Positions 59,201-64,000 of a DNA stretch of 64,000 nucleotides are shown here, in pieces. A program made the translations under genes and the position numbers. The DNA is from Anthopleura xanthogrammica (Eukaryota > Cnidaria > Anthozoa > Actiniaria > Actiniidae). Below the pieces are notes generated by a model. The model saw nothing but the letters and a program-made list of their open reading frames with translations. It did not search any database and had not been told where the DNA came from. Numbering within the stretch: position 1 is the first letter of the stretch; every line of letters starts with the position of its first letter. Location of the stretch: the NCBI GenBank assembly GCA_964019055.1, contig OZ025211.1, positions 11,258,400 through 11,322,399 of the forward strand, read 5' to 3'.

Positions 59201-62200
59201 TTTGAGCCAATGCACATTTATCATGTTCTAAGACCTCTGATATGTTAATGGCATTTGAAAACTCAAAGTCAGCTGATATCGATCTTCTCTTTCGTGATGT
59301 TTCAATGGATTGTCCGAGTTTTCGAATGACCAATTCCGCAGTCTGGTTTATTGAGGAATGGACATCATCAAAATCCATGATAAAATTGAATGTTAAGCCA
59401 GGTCCATCTTTACTTGTTACTGTTCCTTTTAAAGGGAGACGCGACTTTGACAGCGATGAAGTTATTGTATGGAAGGATAGGGATGACATTCGAAAGCGTT
59501 GTTCCAAAATAGTCTTTATCTTGAGACCTAAACGTATATCAGGAGTAGATTTTAATTTAGACAGGGACTTATTTCTTGTATTGACTTGAGCACTAAGTCT
59601 TTGTCTTTGAGCATCGACAGATTGGTAATCTTTGAATGCTGTATGCTCTAAAACTCTGGCTTTCGTAAGCTCTGATTGAACCCGAATAAGTTCTTTTTCT
59701 GCAGTTTGCAAATCTTCTAGTTCTGCAGAATATCCTTCGAGTAAACTTTGCTCTCGTTTGAAGAACTCATCTCTTTTATACAAGCACGTCTGGACCTTTT
59801 TGAGACAACTTAGGTTTTGTGTTTTCACACACTTAATATCTTTCCTACAACAAAGCTTTGGCTCGAAACCATTTGAAGTTATACTAACAGGTCTGGAGTT
59901 GTTGCAAAGCCATTGGAGTACTTTTACGTTTTTTGCATCAAGTATTGGGATTTTTTGTTGATAGCTGAGCCTCTCCGTAATGCCACGTTCGCTAACATAC
60001 TTATGGTTGCAACCAGAATTCGCAATGGCATTAGCAAATCCTTTAACAAAACCAAAGCCTAATCCATATGGTATAGTGTTGAGTGCATCAAAAATTGTTT
60101 CTGTTATTTTTTTCATCTTTTCTGGGAAAAGATTTTCCAATATTTTTGGCATTTCATCCACTAACCCTTTAAAAAGCTTGTCCCCTGCCCCGTTTGTATC
60201 ATCAAGGACACCAAGAATCCTTCTGGTTACATCGGCAAACTTTTGGAATGTTTGCAAACCATCTTCGCCAATGATATTCTTGAAAATGTTGGTTGTATTT
60301 GAAAGAGAAACTGGAAGAACTTTGTTTAGAAGTTTTTCAAATTTAGGTAAAAAGTGGTCTTTCAACTTTTCGCTTAATAATCTGCCGATGTCAGGCCCTC
60401 CTCTCAAGGCAGGCACTTTTGTCTTCATTTCTCTGTTGATATCAAAATTCGTTAAGTTCGGAAAGAGACCAGTGATGACACTGTTTACATCTACGTCCCC
60501 AAACATTTTTAGGATCGGAATCGCATTCTTGAGAATTGTATTTATGTCGCGCTTTCCCTCCAAATTAGGAAAGGCTGTCGTAAAAATACGGTTTACGTCA
60601 AACTTTTTGATCAAAGGCAAGACATTTCTTATCAAATTTTCAAATCGTAACTGTTGTAATCTTGTATTATTAACATCAACTGTTATCATACTTCGTAGTT
60701 CATCTTTGATTAGCTTTTCGAGGTTTAAGCCTTTTCCAAATCCAGCCAACTGCTTTCTTAAGTCGTTTCCACCCATGGCACTTCCAATTAGTCCATTCAA
60801 GTTAATGTCATCCAAATTCGTAACGTTGGATTTGAAAGCATCTGTAATAAGACTATTGATGTTTGATGGCCGAACTAGGTTTAGCACTATGCCGTTTTGG
60901 AGTCGCTTGACCTCATCATCCCCATGAAGTTTACCTTTGATGATATTGGCGACATCGAACGTTTTCAGCAATGCGGTGTTGAGCTTGAAGGACGTAATTT
61001 CGTTTAAGTTCTTTTGAATAAGCTCTGTGATGTTTTCTATTGACCTCAATTCTGGTGAATGCATTTTCAATACTCTATCAAGGTCGACCTCCTTTCCCAT
61101 TTGTGGTATTGCTTGTCTTAGTACCTCATTAAAGTCAACAGGCTTTTTTAGTCTTTGAGTTTCATGAACAACATCTCTTAACAGAGTGTCAAAATTGAAG
61201 CTTTTTTTAAATTCTGGCACGACTTGCTCTAAAACCTGATTAACATCAAAGTCAGGTGAAAGTGCTGGAAAGTACTCCTTCAATATTTGATTCACGTCAA
61301 TTGTGTGCTGCTCAAGGATATACTGGCGGAGAGCTATGTTCATGCTGAAGTTTTTAGGCAGATTTGGAATTTGCTTTCGGAGCTCAACGTTAATGTCAAA
61401 GTCACTAGGTAATTTAGGGTTGTTTGCCTTAAGATACTCATTGACGTCAGGCATCATAAATTGATCATTCAAGATATCATTCGACTGGTAAACGTTTCCT
61501 CGAAGGCTCCGTCTTTTTCTTCCCAGACCAACAAAACCTAAAACTGATGTAATTGTGCCTTCCAGAAAAGCAGTAATAAACCCCTTGCATTTTCCTACGT
61601 CTTTCCTTATGATAGGAGTAGTCATGTAATCAACCATGTAAGACATTACAGTAGGCATCAACTTGGGGACCATCGTACTGACAGTAAAACAATCTTCTTT
61701 TTGGTATGTAATATTTGTCCTCTCCCAACAAACATCTGGAACACAGATTTTCTTACATTCTGGCTTGCATTCTAGTAGTTTGCATCTTGTTGCATTCCAT
61801 TCTTGTTGCATTTCATGCGCATGTGTCAGAAAAACGTCGTCGAATTTTTCTGAGTATTCAGCGTATACAGATTTTGCTTTCTTTTCCAACTTTTCAAAAT
61901 GGTTTCTCTTATTTCTTGCAGCATTAAGCCTACCTGCCCTGGGTTTGACTAATTTTGTCTCAACTTGTAGTTCAGCATTTTTCTCTTCTAAATGTTTTTT
62001 TGCCCTTCTTATCCTATTCTCTGTTCTTTGGACCAATGCGATAGCATATTGGTTGACAGAGTTTTCCAGCATTCTTGGAAGTCGAGAGCCTTGACCCATT
62101 TTCCCACTTGCTTTGAAAACCAATGACTCCCACTCGTCAACCTTTGCATCAGCAGTTACGTTTATATCTGATTCAAACTTGTTAAAAATATTTCCCTTGA

Positions 62201-64000
62201 CTCTGAATTTCACTTGGTGGTTTGTAATGTTAAGTATAACTGCCTTTTCCATTCCAAACAAAGTGACCATAGCTTTGAATCGCATTATCTTTTCAAATAC
62301 GTCCAATTGGATCACTTCTCCCTCTTTGATCTGGAAAAGCCTTCCAAGACGGACATTTTTAGTTGGCGATAGGTGCAAAGATGGTAAAATGTTATGTTTA
62401 GGTGGTGCAGGTTTCCTTTTCTTCGTTGGGCACGAGGTCGTGGTTGGAAAATTTGTCGCAGTTATCTTTGCCCTAACATTCAGTACACATAACCAGCCTA
62501 CACAGACTTGTGACAGCATACCAAAAGAAACACCACTTAAGTGTTGAATGACAGGGGATCGCTGGGCATCATAATCTAACGACTTCGAAGATTCTAAGTC
62601 ATTTCTGATTAATTGAAGTTTATTTTTCATTCTTGCTGTCTTTAAGCGTAAAGAAAACGTAGACATCAATGTTAAGATTTTCTCGATTTGGATTTCCAAG
62701 CTTTTAACTATATTTTCGAACTGCCTTGCTTCCTTGTTTTTTAGAATTTCACTTCTCCCTATGATAGAATTAGCTTTCTTTACCAAATCATTCATACTTT
62801 TGCCATATCTTTTAAGTTCTGCTCCATCTGCACTTAATTCGGGCACATCAATAGGAATATTTAATGCGGCAATCTGTATAGCAATATATCTCAAAACAGT
62901 CAGTTTGATTTTCAGCCCTGGTGGGATTAGAATGTCGGTTTTACCGCCTCCTTTAATACCGTGGGTAATATTAACGTCCATTGTGTATTTATTGCCTTTT
63001 CGAAATGGTAAAATAAAGGGTGACAGCTTTGAACCTTGTAGAGGATTCTTTGACGATTCTAGCTGGAGCTCGATGCCCTGATGTTTTTTAGGACACGGCT
63101 TTTCCTTTTCACCTAATTCCAAAACCAATTTCAAGAATGTTAATAATTTAAGAAATACCATTGATTATTTAATTTAGTGTATGATTTTATCAAACCATCC
63201 AATGGAAATCATCAATAACTTGACTGTACAAAATATAGATATGACTTACCACCAAAGAAGAATTTTCCAGAAATTATTTTGGAGTTGAAGTTCATTAATT
63301 GTTCATAAGAATTTCCAACTTTAAGCAGGGTATTCATCTGTATCATACCTTTGACAGAACCCGATAATTTGCAAGTAAATTGTCTGGAGAATAGCTAAAA
63401 GAAAATGAAAAGAAAAAAGGAATACATTTTTTTTTACAGCTGCTATACATATTATATATAATTGTTTATTGATAATGCTCTATAATATTTTCAACATCTC
63501 ACCTTGCTAGGGCATTCAGACTTTATAAGAATGTTTCCTGAAATATTAAAAGCAACTTTCACTTGATTTCCTGCAATTCGAACATGTGTTTTGGCCTTCA
63601 TCCACACATCAAAGGGACTATCTTTAGTTTTTGCAGATGGATCCTGAATACCAAGACTTGATATACTAAAATTCCATCCAGCCTTGTTCATGTCTCTAAA
63701 GACTGCCATTTGATGAAATTTTTGCCGTGCTTCTGGTGAAAGATCAACAAATGTTTTACTTTGGCAAACATCAAGGGCCAAACAGACACGCTCTTTTGAT
63801 TTGAACGATTTTGTTTCATCGCCGATTTTGGCGTTGAATGCTATGCTAGGTTTGAAGAAAACACTTGAAGGAGACGTTGGAAGCTGTTCACACATTCCTG
63901 ATCCATCACTGATGAGTTTACCGACACTGACCATTAGGTTGGTAACATCAAAGACGTCATTGCTTTGATCAAGCTGCAACTGAATCCACGGTGGCAGGAC
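56245..64000 (-). CDS. Giant extracellular protein with 17-residue repeats, two Ig domains and GCC2/GCC3 module; 5' part outside window
   Basis: Exons seen: 63503-64000 (open to the edge), 63250-63394, 57647-63112 (5466 bases), 56824-56991, and a tiny last exon at 56245-56249 (two bases plus TAA). Phases agree throughout; more than 2,000 residues are in view. Order from the N-terminal side: unrecognised beta-rich modules (64000-62200); coiled coil and Cys-rich segment CKLLECKPECKKICVPDVC (about 61990-61720); furin-like RKRRS (61506-61520); about twenty 17-residue FDVN repeats (61454-60350); Cys-rich CCRKDIKC segment and coiled coil (59860-59600); second RKRRS (59283-59297); helical segment (59200-58730); Ig domain 1 with IPC, YTW and YRC (58690-58440); Ig domain 2 with FSC, IAW and YYC (58430-58130); a possible SEA-like domain; then CPLGQY and YCPPGRF Cys-rich repeats of the GCC2/GCC3 type. 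Many N-x-S/T sites fit secretion. The signal peptide must lie outside. Function unknown; adhesion or matrix is likely. Confidence 0.88.
57050..57450. repeat. ATG/ATGATACATG low-complexity tract with internal duplication
   Basis: GATGATACAACATGATTGTG occurs at about 57179 and 57299, each followed by ATAAAYTATGATGATGACAC. It lies in the intron before the GCC2/GCC3 exon of the giant gene. Confidence 0.85.
60350..61454 (-). other. Array of about twenty 17-residue FDVN-type protein repeats
   Basis: Typical units are FDVNQVLEQVVPEFKKS, VDFNEVLRQAIPQMGKE, VDVNSVITGLFPNLTN and FDINREMKTKVPALRGG. The consensus is [FVI]-D-[VIF]-N-x-[VIL]-[LI]-x-x-x-[FIV]-P-x-[LF]-x-x-x. The repeats are diverged from each other at DNA level, so the array is old and kept by selection. 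Confidence 0.8.

Noticed and set aside
59980..60927. 315-residue plus-strand frame
   Set aside because: It is the antisense shadow of the FDVN-repeat exon, which has splice sites and domain content on the minus strand.

Overview
The window is nuclear DNA of an invertebrate animal. Protein genes are split by GT-AG introns, two genes are clear metazoan orthologues (DYRK2 and OTUD5), the DNA is AT-rich, and introns and intergenic stretches are packed with short foldback transposons (MITE-like), a SINE-like family, a LINE remnant and long minisatellites. A cnidarian is my best guess from the overall style, but nothing here proves the phylum.

Layout: (1) 1-761, a Fic-domain gene whose 5' end is cut by the window edge. 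(2) 762-3600, tandem repeats (83-bp dimer array, GC-rich patch, 32-bp minisatellite). (3) 3651-9160, a divergent pair: a small two-exon Cys/Trp-rich gene on the minus strand and a six-exon gene on the plus strand that carries a ten-copy 60-bp coding repeat. Their roughly 600-bp intergenic space has a TATA box at each end and several NF-kB-like sites. (4) 9161-16600, no convincing gene, many foldback elements. (5) 16620-18350, DYRK2 kinase on the minus strand as one open frame, with a promoter holding ETS, CRE-like and CCAAT sites. (6) 18700-23500, repeats only. (7) 23514-43843, a 17-exon minus-strand gene assembled here from splice sites and phase. It encodes a 606-residue protein with a disordered N-terminus, a central coiled coil and a C-terminal beta-rich domain that resembles C1q/TNF-type jelly rolls. 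Its introns hold a roughly 6.5-kb 20-bp minisatellite, a roughly 480-bp AGC/AGT tract and a 181-bp perfect inverted repeat. (8) 45456-52620, OTUD5 deubiquitinase in eight exons on the plus strand. (9) 56245-64000, the 3' part of a very large minus-strand gene for an extracellular protein: a 5.5-kb exon with about twenty 17-residue repeats, two furin-like sites, two Ig domains and a cysteine-rich GCC2/GCC3 module.

The genes do not form an operon or an obvious pathway. The most system-like arrangement is the divergent pair around 4.1-4.8 kb, which may be co-induced through shared kB-like sites. The most unusual coding sequence is the 17-residue repeat of the giant extracellular protein. The clearest mobile-element result is a foldback family with CACAGG...CCTGTG ends and 7-bp target duplications. 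All exon structures were read by eye from splice consensus and reading phase; no transcript data were available.
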